DNA of 64,000 bases from Mojavia pulchra JT2-VF2 (GCA_019359325.1 JAHHHN010000011.1:62001-126000), one strand, 5' to 3'. Shown: positions 28,434-38,458, counted from the stretch's first letter. The notes: a model not told the origin generated them from the letters alone. Program-made: numbers and translations.

Positions 28434-29903
28434 ATGACTTCTGTTCAGGTTGAAATACCAGTGCCTTTAACTCTGGAAATCCCCCAGATTAACACACCCC
28501 CAACACCACTTTCTCCTAACAAAAAACCAAATCCTCAAGCTTATAAGGATGCTATTCGCACCAGTTTGAGGGCATCAACCGTAGATGCTGTTTTCGCAAC
28601 AGTTTTCTGTGTTACTACTGGCGGAATCTTACTCAGTAATTTCCTGCTAGAGTTGGGTGCCAGTCCCGTGGTATTTGGGATGCTATCCTCTTTCCCCATG
28701 CTGGTGAATTTAATTCAGCCTTTGGGTGCTTATTTTTCCGAACGAACTAGCAGCCGCTTCCAGTATTCTCTTAAAACTCATGGGATAAGTAGGCTACTGT
28801 GGCTGATTCTGGCAATTAGCATTATCAGCTCAAGCTGGTTAGGAGTTACTTCTCACCAGTTAATAGTTTTAACACTTGTGATTGTCCTATTTAGTCATCT
28901 TTTGGGAGGACTAGGAACTGCATCTTGGTTTAGTTGGCTAGCAATGATAGTACCTCGAAGATTGCGAGGTAAGTATTTTGGCATCCGTAATAGTTTAGCT
29001 AGCTTGACCAATTTGCTCTGTGTACCTTTGGCGGGGCTGGCTGTATCACATTGGTATGGTGGAACTCTACAAGGTTACGGTGTAGTTCTGCTTGTAGGCA
29101 TCGTGTTTGGGATAATTAGTATCGGGTGTCAGTACTTCAAAATGGATATAAATCCAGCATTGCAAAACACTGAGTTTGTGAAGTGCGAGCAAACAAAAAA
29201 CATTCAACTAGTTAATGAAAGCTCTGACACTGACAAGAAGGAAACTTGTGAGGTAAGTGAGATACAGCTAGATGCCTCATGTCTACTCAATTTGACCATT
29301 CCATCAAACCAGTTTGCTAGCAGCATTTGGAATAACTTTAACTTTTTAATGTTTCTAGCCTATTTCGGCTTATGGATGCTAGCTGTTAACCTCAGCGCCC
29401 CCTTTTTTAACTTCTACATGCTAGATACTTTGGATCTAGATGTCAGTTGTGTAACACTCTACGGTAGCCTTCAGGCAGGGGCTAATCTGCTGCTGATCAT
29501 TCTGTGGGGTAAGTTGGCAGATAAGATAGGCAATCGTCTCATCCTGATTTTTATTGGAATTCTAGTCGCACTTACGCCTCTGCTGTGGTTGGGCATTAGT
29601 GCTAATCATCTGGATATTTGGCTGTGGTTGCCGCTATTACACATTTTTACAGGAGGGACTTGGGCAGCCATCGATCTATGCATTAACAATATGCAATTGG
29701 GAATCGCACCAGTAAAAAATCAGTCGATCTATTTTGCAATCATATCTGCCGTGGCTGGAGCTAGTGGTGCTTTAGGCACAACTATAGGTGGTTTTATAGC
29801 CCAATTTGCTGAACATGGAGGTTTACCAACATTGTTTGCTCTCTCTAGTTGCTGCCGATTAGCAGCGATTGTCCCGCTCATATTTGTCAAAGAGCCACGT
29901 TAG
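28434..29903 (+). CDS. Major facilitator superfamily transporter
   Basis: This 489-residue integral membrane protein has about twelve hydrophobic helices in two halves. They are separated by a polar loop (about residues 235-290, containing TKNIQLVNESSDTDKKE). MFS-type loop residues are seen in VPRRLRGKYFGIRNS and GKLADKIGNRLI. A soluble, proline-rich N-terminal tail of about 45 residues precedes helix 1. The substrate is unknown. The gene is monocistronic and converges on accD. Confidence 0.88.
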   Translation: MTSVQVEIPVPLTLEIPQINTPPTPLSPNKKPNPQAYKDAIRTSLRASTVDAVFATVFCVTTGGILLSNFLLELGASPVVFGMLSSFPMLVNLIQPLGAYFSERTSSRFQYSLKTHGISRLLWLILAISIISSSWLGVTSHQLIVLTLVIVLFSHLLGGLGTASWFSWLAMIVPRRLRGKYFGIRNSLASLTNLLCVPLAGLAVSHWYGGTLQGYGVVLLVGIVFGIISIGCQYFKMDINPALQNTEFVKCEQTKNIQLVNESSDTDKKETCEVSEIQLDASCLLNLTIPSNQFASSIWNNFNFLMFLAYFGLWMLAVNLSAPFFNFYMLDTLDLDVSCVTLYGSLQAGANLLLIILWGKLADKIGNRLILIFIGILVALTPLLWLGISANHLDIWLWLPLLHIFTGGTWAAIDLCINNMQLGIAPVKNQSIYFAIISAVAGASGALGTTIGGFIAQFAEHGGLPTLFALSSCCRLAAIVPLIFVKEPR

Positions 29904-29974
29904 TGAGTTTTCAAGAGCAAAGGTGCAACGGCGCAGGGGGAGAAAGAATAATTCTTTGATCTCCCCTATTCTAC

Positions 29975-30925
29975 TTACTCAGCAGCTGTGGAACTTAAGC
30001 TCATCGTTTCCCACAAAACCATATGGGGCGCTGTTGGTATGGGCTGATGCAAGGCAATCAACTGCGCTAGGGTATTCTTTAACTGAGTCCGAGGCACAAT
30101 TTCATCTACAAAACCGTGCTTGAGTAAATCTTCCGCACTTTGGAAATCTTCTGGCAATTTTTCCCGTAGGGTTTGCTCAATCACTCGCCGACCAGCAAAA
30201 CCTATGGTGGCTTTTGGTTCTGCAAGAATGATATCGCCTAACATAGCAAAGCTCGCGGTAACACCACCTGTAGTGGGATTAGTCAAAATTGGAATATATA
30301 AAAGTCGTGCATCCCGATGGCGTTGTAGGGCTGCGGAGATTTTAGCCATCTGCATGAGGGAAAGCATTCCTTCTTGCATTCTAGCCCCACCAGAAGTGCA
30401 AACGATCAATACAGGATACCGCCGTTGAGTTGCTTGCTCAATCATGCGGGTGAGTTTTTCGCCTACAACTGAACCCATGCTTCCACCCATGAAGCGGAAG
30501 TCCATGACCCCCAAAGCTACGGGCAAACCGTTGATTTGTCCTAAACCTGTTTTAACTGCATCTATTAAGCCAATTTTTTCTTGCATTTCTCGGAGGCGAT
30601 CGCTATAGGGTTTGCGATCGCGAAATTGCAGGGGATCGGTGGGGCGTAGATGCTCGTCCATCGGTCTCCAAGTATTCTGATCTATTAATTGGCGGATGCG
30701 TTCATCGCTATCGACGCGATTATGATGACCACATTCGACGCAAACCATCTGATTCGCCCTAAGGTCTTTCGTATATGCCAATACGCCACACTTAGAACAC
30801 TTGTGCCATAACCCATCAGCAATTTCACGTTCTTGACGTTCGAGGCTGATAGTTCCTGATTTTCGCCGATTTGCAAACCAATCTAATAGAGACTTTAAAC
30901 CGCGTGTTTCTTCGTTGTTTGCCAT
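29975..30925 (-). CDS. accD: Acetyl-CoA carboxylase carboxyltransferase subunit beta
   Basis: This subunit transfers the carboxyl group from biotin to acetyl-CoA, making malonyl-CoA for fatty acids. The start chosen is [12 protein letters not shown] at 30925 (316 residues); the frame is open 44 codons further upstream but that part has no family resemblance. A four-Cys zinc ribbon is at Cys43, Cys46, Cys62 and Cys65. The crotonase-like core shows [17 protein letters not shown] and [10 protein letters not shown]. As usual in cyanobacteria it is not next to accA, accB or accC. Confidence 0.97.
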   Translation of the reverse strand: MANNEETRGLKSLLDWFANRRKSGTISLERQEREIADGLWHKCSKCGVLAYTKDLRANQMVCVECGHHNRVDSDERIRQLIDQNTWRPMDEHLRPTDPLQFRDRKPYSDRLREMQEKIGLIDAVKTGLGQINGLPVALGVMDFRFMGGSMGSVVGEKLTRMIEQATQRRYPVLIVCTSGGARMQEGMLSLMQMAKISAALQRHRDARLLYIPILTNPTTGGVTASFAMLGDIILAEPKATIGFAGRRVIEQTLREKLPEDFQSAEDLLKHGFVDEIVPRTQLKNTLAQLIALHQPIPTAPHMVLWETMSLSSTAAE

Positions 30926-31528
30926 TTTTATCTTATCAAGTGGGTAATGAGGTCGAAAACAGGTCAAGAAGTTACGGGGCGTACAGGGTAAAAAGTTCTC
31001 GTTCCATAGTCGCTCATTGGGACTTTGGGCTGGATACGGAGTTTTTGGTGGTTCCACTGTGGAAATGACACGCTTGTTTATCCCGTTTCGGATCTTGACT
31101 ATTGACTACATTGTCAAATTACGCTTGTAAGCAATTCAGACCTGATTTTGCATCTTTGGTTGCCAGCTTAACGAAAATGCTTATGCCAATACAAGTCTCT
31201 TGTTAGTCTGATATTGTGAAGGTATCGGCAAAGCCGTTGGAATCTTAACCTCTAAACAGGATGTTCCTTCCCAACCCCTCCAGGGGATACTTGCTCCCAA
31301 ATCAAGAATTCGTGATGCTAGGTTATGAGCAATCAGCTCGTTAAGAGTAAGAGGGTGATACAGGTCACAGGATGATATTACCAAAATCTGAAGGGCCGAT
31401 AGCGTAATGACAGTTACAGTCATGGAGGGTAGAAATTTCTTATGATGAGCAATGGAATGGTAAAAGCAGGTATCCTAAATTTTGAATTTTGAATAAGTGA
31501 ATTTTGAATTGATTTTTACCTCCTATAT
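30926..31528. other. 600-bp region between accD and pilD, possible small gene
   Basis: A minus-strand frame at 31181-31423 would encode 80 residues (MTVTVITLSALQILV..., with IPWRGWEGTSCLEVKIP). The Trp-rich middle looks more protein-like than chance, but I recognise no family and see no good ribosome binding site. The rest of the spacer shows no clear RNA gene or hairpin. It should contain the accD promoter. Confidence 0.35.
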
Positions 31529-32365
31529 TTAACTTACTGGAAAAAATAACCGTAGGTAAGCCGATAAAATTGCTTCGCCGCCAAACAGAGCGATCGCAGC
31601 TCCTAAAGCGAGAAAAGGGCCAAATGGTATCTTTTGTCCGAATCTGCGCTGGGATAGTGCAATTGCACCGCCACCTACTAATGCTCCCACCGCACAGGCC
31701 ATAAAACCAGCTAGAAGCAAATACTTCCAACCTAACCAAGCTCCCATCATGGCGGCTAATTTGGCATCTCCTGCTCCCATTGCGGTTTTACCTAAGATCA
31801 TTGAACCGACTATGGCGATCGCATCAAATAACCACAAGCCCAGTACAGCTCCGACGATCCCCATCATGAGATGTTTGATTAATCCTACCCAGCTAGCTTC
31901 AGGGAGAAACCCTACAATCATTTGAAATACAATCCCTAATACCAAACCCGACTGCGTAAGTTGATTGGGTAAGGTCATTGTATCTAAGTCTATAAGTGAT
32001 AACGCTAATAACCAGCTACAAAAAGCCCAATATCCAATTGTATAAATAGAAACTTTAAATATTAAAAATACTAACAAAAAAATTATGCCCGTTACCGCTT
32101 CTACCACAGGATAACGGACAGAAATTTTGCTTTTACAATAACGACATTGGCCTCTTAACCACACCCAGCCAAGCACTGGTACATTATCGTAAGCTTTTAA
32201 CTGGTTGAGGCAATGGGGACAGCGTGAGGGAGGCCAAAGAACCGACAATCCTGCCGGGAGTCGATAAACTACAACATTAATAAAGCTGCCAATAGATGCA
32301 CCCAAAGCGAAGACGATAGCGCTCGCCGGGACAATTAGTAAAATGTCCATATAGTCAGTTGTCAT
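31529..32365 (-). CDS. pilD: Prepilin peptidase (type IV, A24 family)
   Basis: This bifunctional membrane enzyme cleaves and N-methylates type IV prepilins. The 278-residue protein has a zinc-binding cytoplasmic loop (Cys49-x-x-Cys52 and Cys74-x-x-Cys77). The catalytic aspartates sit in LSLIDLDTMTLPNQLT (Asp126/128) and GAGDAKLAA (Asp200, GxGD type). About eight hydrophobic helices are present and length is typical. Cyanobacteria need it for motility and natural competence. It is monocistronic, upstream of a tandem-repeat spacer. Confidence 0.96.
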   Translation of the reverse strand: MTTDYMDILLIVPASAIVFALGASIGSFINVVVYRLPAGLSVLWPPSRCPHCLNQLKAYDNVPVLGWVWLRGQCRYCKSKISVRYPVVEAVTGIIFLLVFLIFKVSIYTIGYWAFCSWLLALSLIDLDTMTLPNQLTQSGLVLGIVFQMIVGFLPEASWVGLIKHLMMGIVGAVLGLWLFDAIAIVGSMILGKTAMGAGDAKLAAMMGAWLGWKYLLLAGFMACAVGALVGGGAIALSQRRFGQKIPFGPFLALGAAIALFGGEAILSAYLRLFFPVS

Positions 32366-32428
32366 GAGTCCTGTGTCATTTGTCGTTTATCTTTTGTGCT
32401 TTGTCGAGAGTTAATTAATATCCACTCT

Positions 32429-32466
32429 TGACAACTGACAACTAACACCTGACAACTAACAACTGA
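32429..32466. repeat. Tandem TGACAACTAACA-type short repeats
   Basis: Units ACAACTGAC/ACAACTAAC occur five times in about 38 bp between pilD and the next minus-strand gene. It is another short tandemly repeated family, different in sequence from the CTCAGCA repeats. Confidence 0.65.
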
Positions 32467-32736
32467 CTAATACATATAAGATTCAATTTGACTCAAGGGC
32501 ACAAAACATTCTTCCGGCAACAAGACTGGATGATTCGTAAAAATCACCTTGCCCCGATGATTTGTGCGGTTAATTGCTACTCCTGTAGGTTGTCCAGCTA
32601 CTTCAGGATGTACCTCACATAGAGTGTAGTAAATTTTACCAGCAGCCCTAATGACAGCGGGATCAACCAAGGGAGGCTGAAGAGGCTGGTTTTTGGGATT
32701 GGTAAAGTTTGCTTGTCCTTGTCGTAAAGCGTGCAC
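32467..32736 (-). CDS. Small conserved-looking protein of unknown function
   Basis: This 89-residue soluble protein reads LVDPAVIRAAGKIYYTLCEVHPEVAG, then GVAINRTNHRGKVIFTNHPVLLPEECFVPLSQIESYMY. The even composition and the dense C-terminal part look like real coding. No family is recognised and no hydrophobic segment is present. It lies 91 bp downstream of leuB on the same strand and could be co-transcribed. Confidence 0.65.
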   Translation of the reverse strand: MHALRQGQANFTNPKNQPLQPPLVDPAVIRAAGKIYYTLCEVHPEVAGQPTGVAINRTNHRGKVIFTNHPVLLPEECFVPLSQIESYMY

Positions 32737-32827
32737 TATTTGCTGCTATTTGCTTGCTAGATTTCTCTTTAGTTTATCCGAAAGTTTCCGCAACGGTTGC
32801 CAAAATGGTCAAACTGTGGCAGAAAAA

Positions 32828-33916
32828 TTATTTTGCTTGTAGAGCTTGAATGAGTGCGTCGCCCATAGCACGGCAACCTAAAAGTTTGGTTCCTGGTGAA
32901 AGAATATCGCCTGTGCGATCGCCCTGTTCTAAAACTTGGAATACAGCGTTTTCGATGGAGTCTGCTGCTTCTGATTGATCTAAACCGTAGCGTAACATCA
33001 TTGCTGCACTCAAAACCTGTGCTAGAGGATTTGCCTTATCAAGTCCTGCGATATCTGGGGCGGAACCATGAACAGGTTCAAAAACTCCTGGCCCAGAAGC
33101 ACCCAAACTAGCAGAGGGTAACATTCCAATACTACCCGTGAGCATGGCAGCAGCATCAGAGAGAATATCGCCAAACAAATTGCCTGTAACAATCGTATCG
33201 AACTGCCTGGGAGCGCGTACTAGCTGCATGGCAGCATTATCTACATAGAGATGAGATAGTTCAATATCGGGATATTCTTGGGATAGTTTAGTGATGCGAT
33301 CGCGCCATAACTGCGATACTTCTAACACGTTTGCTTTATCTACCGAGCAGAGTTTCTTACCGCGTTTCCGGGCGGCTTCAAATGCTACTCGCCCAATGCG
33401 ATCGATTTCCGATTCGGTGTAAACCATTGTATTTACACCACGTTTTTCTCCAGTCTCAGTTTCAAAAATTCCTTTGGGTTTACCGAAGTAAATTCCACCA
33501 GTGAGTTCGCGCACCACCATAATATCTACGCCTTCCACAACTTCTCTTTTCAAAGTTGAAGCGTCAATGAGTTGAGGCAAAATTTTCGCTGGGCGCAAAT
33601 TGGCGAATAATCCCAAACCTGCACGCAACCCCAGCAAACCTGCTTCTGGGCGGCTATGAGATGGTAGGGAATCCCACTTATAACCACCAATCGCAGCCAG
33701 TAATACAGCATCACTGTTACGACAAGTATCTAAGGTAGCAGATGGCAAAGATTCGCCTGTAGCGTCAATCGCCGCACCACCAATTAAGGCTTCTTGGAAT
33801 TTAAACTGAATATCAAATTTTTTCCCTACGACTTTCAGCACGTCTACCGCTACTGCCATAATTTCAGGGCCAATGCCATCGCCAGGGAGTAGGGTAATGC
33901 GGTAGTTCTGTGACAT
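32828..33916 (-). CDS. leuB: 3-isopropylmalate dehydrogenase
   Basis: This NAD-dependent oxidative decarboxylase works in leucine synthesis. The 362-residue protein starts [17 protein letters not shown]. Substrate-binding arginines are in [21 protein letters not shown], the metal aspartates lie around [10 protein letters not shown] and [10 protein letters not shown], and the NAD-binding GSAPDIAG is present. Length is normal. It is not adjacent to leuA, leuC or leuD in this window. Confidence 0.98.
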   Translation of the reverse strand: MSQNYRITLLPGDGIGPEIMAVAVDVLKVVGKKFDIQFKFQEALIGGAAIDATGESLPSATLDTCRNSDAVLLAAIGGYKWDSLPSHSRPEAGLLGLRAGLGLFANLRPAKILPQLIDASTLKREVVEGVDIMVVRELTGGIYFGKPKGIFETETGEKRGVNTMVYTESEIDRIGRVAFEAARKRGKKLCSVDKANVLEVSQLWRDRITKLSQEYPDIELSHLYVDNAAMQLVRAPRQFDTIVTGNLFGDILSDAAAMLTGSIGMLPSASLGASGPGVFEPVHGSAPDIAGLDKANPLAQVLSAAMMLRYGLDQSEAADSIENAVFQVLEQGDRTGDILSPGTKLLGCRAMGDALIQALQAK

Positions 33917-33976
33917 AGCTGTTTCTTACTAGGTAAATGCTTGCAGATTAAATATCATACCGAGCAAGATGTACTT

Positions 33977-34438
33977 ATGGAGTTTTCAATTTATTTAGAT
34001 GTCTGTTGTCTGAATCGCCCTTTCGATGACCAGACACAGGAAAGAATTCGTTTGGAAGCTGAGGCTGTGCGACTCATCTTAACGAATTGTCAACGCGGTG
34101 AGTGGTTGCTACTGACAAGCCAAGTTATTGAAGTTGAACTGAAGCGTACCCCTGATAGCGCAAGAAAAGACCAGATGAGATTATGGACTGCTTTTGCGAC
34201 GAGCAAAATTATGATTAACGAACAAATTGAGTCTCGTGGTTCCCAACTTGCTGAACTGGGATTTAAAAACTACGATGCATTGCATATTGCTTGTGCGGAA
34301 GCAGGGAATGCCGATATCTTTTTAACCACAGATGACAGAATGTTGCGTTTGGCTGCAAGGTGCAGGAACTTGCTACAAGTAAGATTAGAAAACCCACTTC
34401 AATGGGTAATGGAGGCGACACATGATAGACGTGACTAA
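33977..34438 (+). CDS. PIN-domain protein (VapC-like toxin)
   Basis: The start chosen is ATG 33977 (MEFSIYLDVCCLNRPFDD); the upstream TTG adds twelve residues without family resemblance. The 153-residue protein shows PIN acidic residues Asp8, the Glu in SQVIEVELK, the Asp in NYDALHIACAEAG, and TTDDRML. It is a probable RNase toxin. Its 3' end overlaps the next small gene by 17 bp, the arrangement toxin-first, which is common for this PIN subgroup in cyanobacteria. Confidence 0.88.
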   Translation: MEFSIYLDVCCLNRPFDDQTQERIRLEAEAVRLILTNCQRGEWLLLTSQVIEVELKRTPDSARKDQMRLWTAFATSKIMINEQIESRGSQLAELGFKNYDALHIACAEAGNADIFLTTDDRMLRLAARCRNLLQVRLENPLQWVMEATHDRRD

Positions 34439-34652
34439 ACTTTCCCAGGTTGAGATTAGGCGGCTGGGGATAGAAGCCCTTACTAAGGCCCTTGGCCCAG
34501 CTGGGATGGCACGATTTATGCAGCAATTTGAGATGGGAAGTGGGGATTACACACGAGACAGAGATCAGATTTTGGGAAACCCCACTATAGAAGAAATAAT
34601 TTCGGAAATTAAAGAAATGCAAAAAGATGAGCAAGAGCAAGACGAAACGTAA
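34422..34652 (+). CDS. Putative antitoxin partner of the PIN protein
   Basis: This 76-residue protein (MIDVTKLSQVEIRRLGIEALTK...) has a helical N terminus and a middle LGPAGMARFMQQFEMGSGDYT. An acidic C-terminal helix (IEEIISEIKEMQKDEQEQ) follows, such as could bind a toxin. Small proteins of this kind are found next to PIN genes in cyanobacteria. No DNA-binding motif is obvious. The overlap with the PIN gene implies coupled translation. The antitoxin role is inferred from context. Confidence 0.7.
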   Translation: MIDVTKLSQVEIRRLGIEALTKALGPAGMARFMQQFEMGSGDYTRDRDQILGNPTIEEIISEIKEMQKDEQEQDET

Positions 34653-34728
34653 AAAAGCTGTGTTTAGTTGCGATGAGCTGAACTTGAAAAATCCAGCTAA
34701 TCGCTATAAATACCGCGCTATTTTATGA
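34627..34728 (+). CDS. 33-residue basic peptide overlapping the antitoxin gene
   Basis: The frame ATG 34627 to TGA 34728 encodes MSKSKTKRKKAVFSCDELNL followed by KNPANRYKYRAIL. It overlaps the previous gene by 26 bp and also touches the end of the convergent EcsC gene. A purine-rich AAATGCAAAAAG precedes it without a classical ribosome binding site. It may be a third cistron of the PIN locus or a chance frame; the strongly basic start followed by a compact tail makes it worth noting. Confidence 0.35.
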   Translation: MSKSKTKRKKAVFSCDELNLKNPANRYKYRAIL

Positions 34729-35331
34729 CCTATTCCAAGCTTTGATGAAGGCAATTACTGAATATCCGCAAGCATTCATCATGACCCCATTGACTGTACC
34801 ACCAACAGCAGACCCTACAAAAGGCATCATTTTTGCTACGTTAACTAAAGTTTTTTCACCTGCTTTGGAGATTAACTTAATTCCCAAAGCTTTATTTATT
34901 TCAACAAATGTTTTACCAGGGATAGACATCAAAGCTTTTTGAATAGCTTGTGAGCCAACTTTAGTCCCTAATTCATTAGCAAGTTCTGCTACAGTAATTC
35001 CCGCAGCCGCAGCTAAAACTAAAGGACGTGAAGATGGGCTTCTGATATCAATTCCATAAATGGTAAAAAGGGCAGATGCTAGCTTTACTTGAGAATACAA
35101 CGTAATTGCAATCTCAGTTGGTATTCCTGCGAATCCTAAAACACCATTGAGAATACCGTTGCCGACTGACCAAACAGTTGATTCTAAGATCATCAAGTTT
35201 GCAATGTTATCTTTGTTACCTGCCCAATAAAAATTATTAGCAAAGGATTGTCCCCACTGCCTTCCATCTTCGATAGCATAAGCAATAGTTTCCCCGATGA
35301 CTGGCATCTGCATGAGCGAATCAAAATCCAT
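34723..35331 (-). CDS. EcsC family protein
   Basis: This 202-residue protein matches the EcsC family. It has the alanine/glycine-rich middle LVLAAAAGITVAELANELGTKVG, then SIPGKTFVEINKALGIKLISKAGEK and VPFVGSAVGGTVNGV-like C-terminal glycine helix (MMPFVGSAVGGTVNG). It probably associates with the membrane through amphipathic helices. The exact function is not established. It stands alone in the minus strand. Confidence 0.85.
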   Translation of the reverse strand: MDFDSLMQMPVIGETIAYAIEDGRQWGQSFANNFYWAGNKDNIANLMILESTVWSVGNGILNGVLGFAGIPTEIAITLYSQVKLASALFTIYGIDIRSPSSRPLVLAAAAGITVAELANELGTKVGSQAIQKALMSIPGKTFVEINKALGIKLISKAGEKTLVNVAKMMPFVGSAVGGTVNGVMMNACGYSVIAFIKAWNRS

Positions 35332-35552
35332 AACTGTTACAGTTGATTAGCTGTGAAGATCTAGAGTTTTCTTGTTTTAAAATTCCCAATATTTTGATAA
35401 TATTTGTTAACTTTATTAAGACTTTAATTTAAGTATTTTGCGTAATAAAATTAAGATTGTGTAAACTTGGTTTCTATTTCTGAAACAAGCTCGGCAAAAA
35501 CTGTAGAGACAGGTTAGTGTAAGCGTTAATCACAAGCCGCACTCTGGCAGCT

Positions 35553-36503
35553 ATGGTAAAAGAATTAGCAATTCGCACCTGTGGACTTACTAAGCAATTT
35601 GACCGACATATTGCTGTTAATAACGTGGATTTAGAGATCCAAGCGGGTGAAGTATACGGACTGATTGGCCCTAATGGCGCAGGTAAGACAACTCTCATCC
35701 GGATGTTAGCAGCCGCTGAGGAGGCTACTACTGGTGAGATTTATATTAATGGCGATCGCCTGCTACGTGACAAAAGCAACCCCACCCTCAAGCGTCGTCT
35801 TGGCTACTTACCTGATGACTATCCGTTATATGAGGATCTGACAGTCTGGGACTACCTAGATTATTTTGCACGACTGTATCGCTTGCGGGAACCGCGTCGT
35901 ACTCAACGGCTACATGAAGTGTTGGAACTGATACAACTCGGCAATAAGCGTAATAGCTTGATTTCTACACTTTCACGAGGGATGAAGCAGCGCTTGAGTT
36001 TAGCGCGAACGATTATTCATGAACCAATTTTACTGCTGCTGGATGAACCAGTATCAGGGCTTGACCCCATCGCTAGGATGCAGTTTCGTGAAATTATCAA
36101 AGCTTTGCAAGAAGCTGGGATGACGATATTGATTTCCTCTCATGTTCTCAGTGACTTAGCAGAACTGTGTACTTCTGTCGGAATTATGGAACTTGGCTTC
36201 CTAGTAGAAAGTGCTTCGTTAAAACAACTTTACCAGCGTCTTTCTCGCCAGCAAATTGTGTTATCAACTCTAGGGAAATTAGAGCCACTTTTGAGCGAAT
36301 TGAAAAATCATCCTGCGGTGGATGAGTGGCAGGTAATTACAGGAAAAAATAGTGTACGAGTGAATTTTTCTGGCAAGGAGGAAGATTGTGCAGATTTGTT
36401 GCGATCGCTCATTCATGCTGGTATTCCCGTAACTGATTTTCACTGCACCCAAGAAGACTTAGAAACCATTTTCTTGAAATTAGGTCATAAGCAAGCATCT
36501 TGA
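35553..36503 (+). CDS. ABC transporter ATP-binding protein (ABC-2 type)
   Basis: This 316-residue ATPase has Walker A GPNGAGKTT, a Q-loop region near LGYLPDDYPLYEDL, signature LSRGMKQRLSLAR, Walker B LLLLDEPVSGLDP and switch SSHVL. The C-terminal 90 residues form the regulatory-like extension of CcmA/DrrA-type exporters. The permease gene follows 41 bp downstream. Substrate is unknown; the pair resembles exporters of drugs or polysaccharide-type products. Confidence 0.95.
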   Translation: MVKELAIRTCGLTKQFDRHIAVNNVDLEIQAGEVYGLIGPNGAGKTTLIRMLAAAEEATTGEIYINGDRLLRDKSNPTLKRRLGYLPDDYPLYEDLTVWDYLDYFARLYRLREPRRTQRLHEVLELIQLGNKRNSLISTLSRGMKQRLSLARTIIHEPILLLLDEPVSGLDPIARMQFREIIKALQEAGMTILISSHVLSDLAELCTSVGIMELGFLVESASLKQLYQRLSRQQIVLSTLGKLEPLLSELKNHPAVDEWQVITGKNSVRVNFSGKEEDCADLLRSLIHAGIPVTDFHCTQEDLETIFLKLGHKQAS

Positions 36504-36544
36504 TTATTTAATAATTATCACTTCCAATTTACGGAGATTTTTCT

Positions 36545-38245
36545 ATGATGCTCAATTTATTAGACAAGATCGGTGATTGGAATCCCCAACTTTTACGTGA
36601 ACTCAAAGGCCGTTTAAAATCACGTAATATATTGTTGGCAATTGCTATTTCTCTGCTGGGTCAATTTCTAATTTTTATGGTTTGCCAAATCGAGCTACCA
36701 ACTCGTAATACAGTATTTCAAGGTTATTCTAATAAATATTGTACGGGAGAGATGCTCTACAATTTACCAAAATGTATTAAGGATGAATTTGGTAATGTGG
36801 TTGTCAATTGGCAATTGTGGTCGCTAGATTTATTTACACATTTGAGTATTATTGGCACTTTTACACTTTTAGTAGCAGGAACTTATCTACTAATCAGTGA
36901 TTTGGCTTCTGAAGAACGGCGTGAAACACTCAATTTTATTCGCCTTAGTCCCCAATCGCATCAAAGTATTTTCTCAGGCAAAATTTTGGGTGTTCCTATT
37001 TTGCTTTATGTTGTAGTACTACTAGCTGTTCCTTTGCATTTATGGTCAGCTTTAAATGCTAAAATTTCTTTGCAACTAATCTTAAGTTTTTACGCAGCTG
37101 TGGTTGCTGCTAGCATTTTATATTATAGTGGTGCATTGCTATTTGGCTTAGTTAGTTCTTGGTTGGGTGGTTTCCAAGCTTGGTTAGGTAGTGGCGTAGT
37201 TTTAGGATTTCTCCTAATCAGTCTGCGATTAGTCATGCCGGAAATATCAGATGATTATCCACTTGTTTTTTTGAGGCTGGTTAACCCTTGTTATTTAATT
37301 CCTAATGCAGACATGAGTTCTGTATTCAGGCCGATTAGTTCAAGACTTACTAATTTCCATTGGTTTGCTTTACCTTTAGGCGATAGTGTTGTAAATACGC
37401 TTGGCTTTGCTCTATCTATTTACGGTATAGGAACATATTTTATCTGGCAATCTTTACAACGTTGCTTTCGTGACCCTAATACTACTATGTTGAGCAAGCA
37501 GCAGAGTTATTTATTAACGGCTTGTTTTACAGTTATTACTTTAGGTTGTGCGAATTGGCAAAAATTAGCATTCGATGATTCTCCTGGTTCATATCTACTG
37601 GCCGAAAATATTGTGTGCTTATTTTTCTTGAATTTTTGGCTATTATTATATCTCATTGCTGCTCTTAATCCTCATCGCCAAATACTACAAGATTGGGCAA
37701 GATATAAACGGACTTCTACTAGCAAAGGCTTGGTTAATAGTACATTATTTCAGAATTTAATTTGGGGTGAAAAGAGTCCAGGATTAGTAGCGATCGCCAT
37801 AAATGCAATGATTGCTATTATCGGTTTATGTGGATTAATATTCCTCTCTCGTGTCCCCCTTGATAACAAAATTAATGCTATTTTCGCTCTGGCTTTAGCT
37901 GGGAGTTTAGCTATGATATATGCAGCCTTAGCTCAACTACTTTTATTCAGCAAAAATAAGCATAGAGTATTTTGGACTAATGCTACCATCGCTGCTGTAA
38001 TTGTATTACCAGTGATAATTATGGCCATCTTTTCTTCTTACTCCAGAGACAACAATTTTCTCTGGCTGTTTTCAATACTTGCACCAATTTATGCCATTTC
38101 TCCTGAAGCCAACTCACTGTCACCGATAAAAGCATTCCTAGCCATACTTGTTCATTGGAGTACTCTAGGTTTATTAGTTTTTCAACTAAGGCGAAATTTG
38201 AGAAAAGCAGGAGAGTCAGCTACAAAAGCACTGCTTGCAAGTTAA
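36545..38245 (+). CDS. ABC transporter permease
   Basis: This 566-residue membrane protein has about twelve hydrophobic segments. It includes the ABC-2-like block LLISDLASEERRETLNFIRLSPQS near residue 125, where the ATPase typically contacts the permease. It starts MMLNLLDKIGDWNPQLLRELKGRLKSR, a pattern known from cyanobacterial ABC-2 permeases. It forms an operon with the ATPase upstream. Confidence 0.9.
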   Translation: MMLNLLDKIGDWNPQLLRELKGRLKSRNILLAIAISLLGQFLIFMVCQIELPTRNTVFQGYSNKYCTGEMLYNLPKCIKDEFGNVVVNWQLWSLDLFTHLSIIGTFTLLVAGTYLLISDLASEERRETLNFIRLSPQSHQSIFSGKILGVPILLYVVVLLAVPLHLWSALNAKISLQLILSFYAAVVAASILYYSGALLFGLVSSWLGGFQAWLGSGVVLGFLLISLRLVMPEISDDYPLVFLRLVNPCYLIPNADMSSVFRPISSRLTNFHWFALPLGDSVVNTLGFALSIYGIGTYFIWQSLQRCFRDPNTTMLSKQQSYLLTACFTVITLGCANWQKLAFDDSPGSYLLAENIVCLFFLNFWLLLYLIAALNPHRQILQDWARYKRTSTSKGLVNSTLFQNLIWGEKSPGLVAIAINAMIAIIGLCGLIFLSRVPLDNKINAIFALALAGSLAMIYAALAQLLLFSKNKHRVFWTNATIAAVIVLPVIIMAIFSSYSRDNNFLWLFSILAPIYAISPEANSLSPIKAFLAILVHWSTLGLLVFQLRRNLRKAGESATKALLAS

Positions 38246-38458
38246 GAAAAGTTTGGGCAAACCTAATTCGCTACTACACAAACAAGTAAGTCCTTAATAA
38301 TTAAGGATTTAAAACCCGCGTAGGCGGCCTTCTCTCCCGAAGCCCCTACGCGTCTTGTTTGCGTGCAAGATTAACTGCGGCTTCCAGTCGTCAAGGAGAG
38401 TTTCTAGCGAAATCACCGCATAATGTGACATAAAGCCAATCTCGACTGCTAGTTACCT
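38246..38458. repeat. Spacer with AT-rich hairpin and CGCGTAGG...CCTACGCG element
   Basis: The region contains TCCTTAATAATTAAGGA (about 38291-38307), a possible weak terminator for the permease. It also has an inverted repeat CGCGTAGG (38317-38324)/CCTACGCG (38345-38352), typical of dispersed cyanobacterial repeats. Confidence 0.55.
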
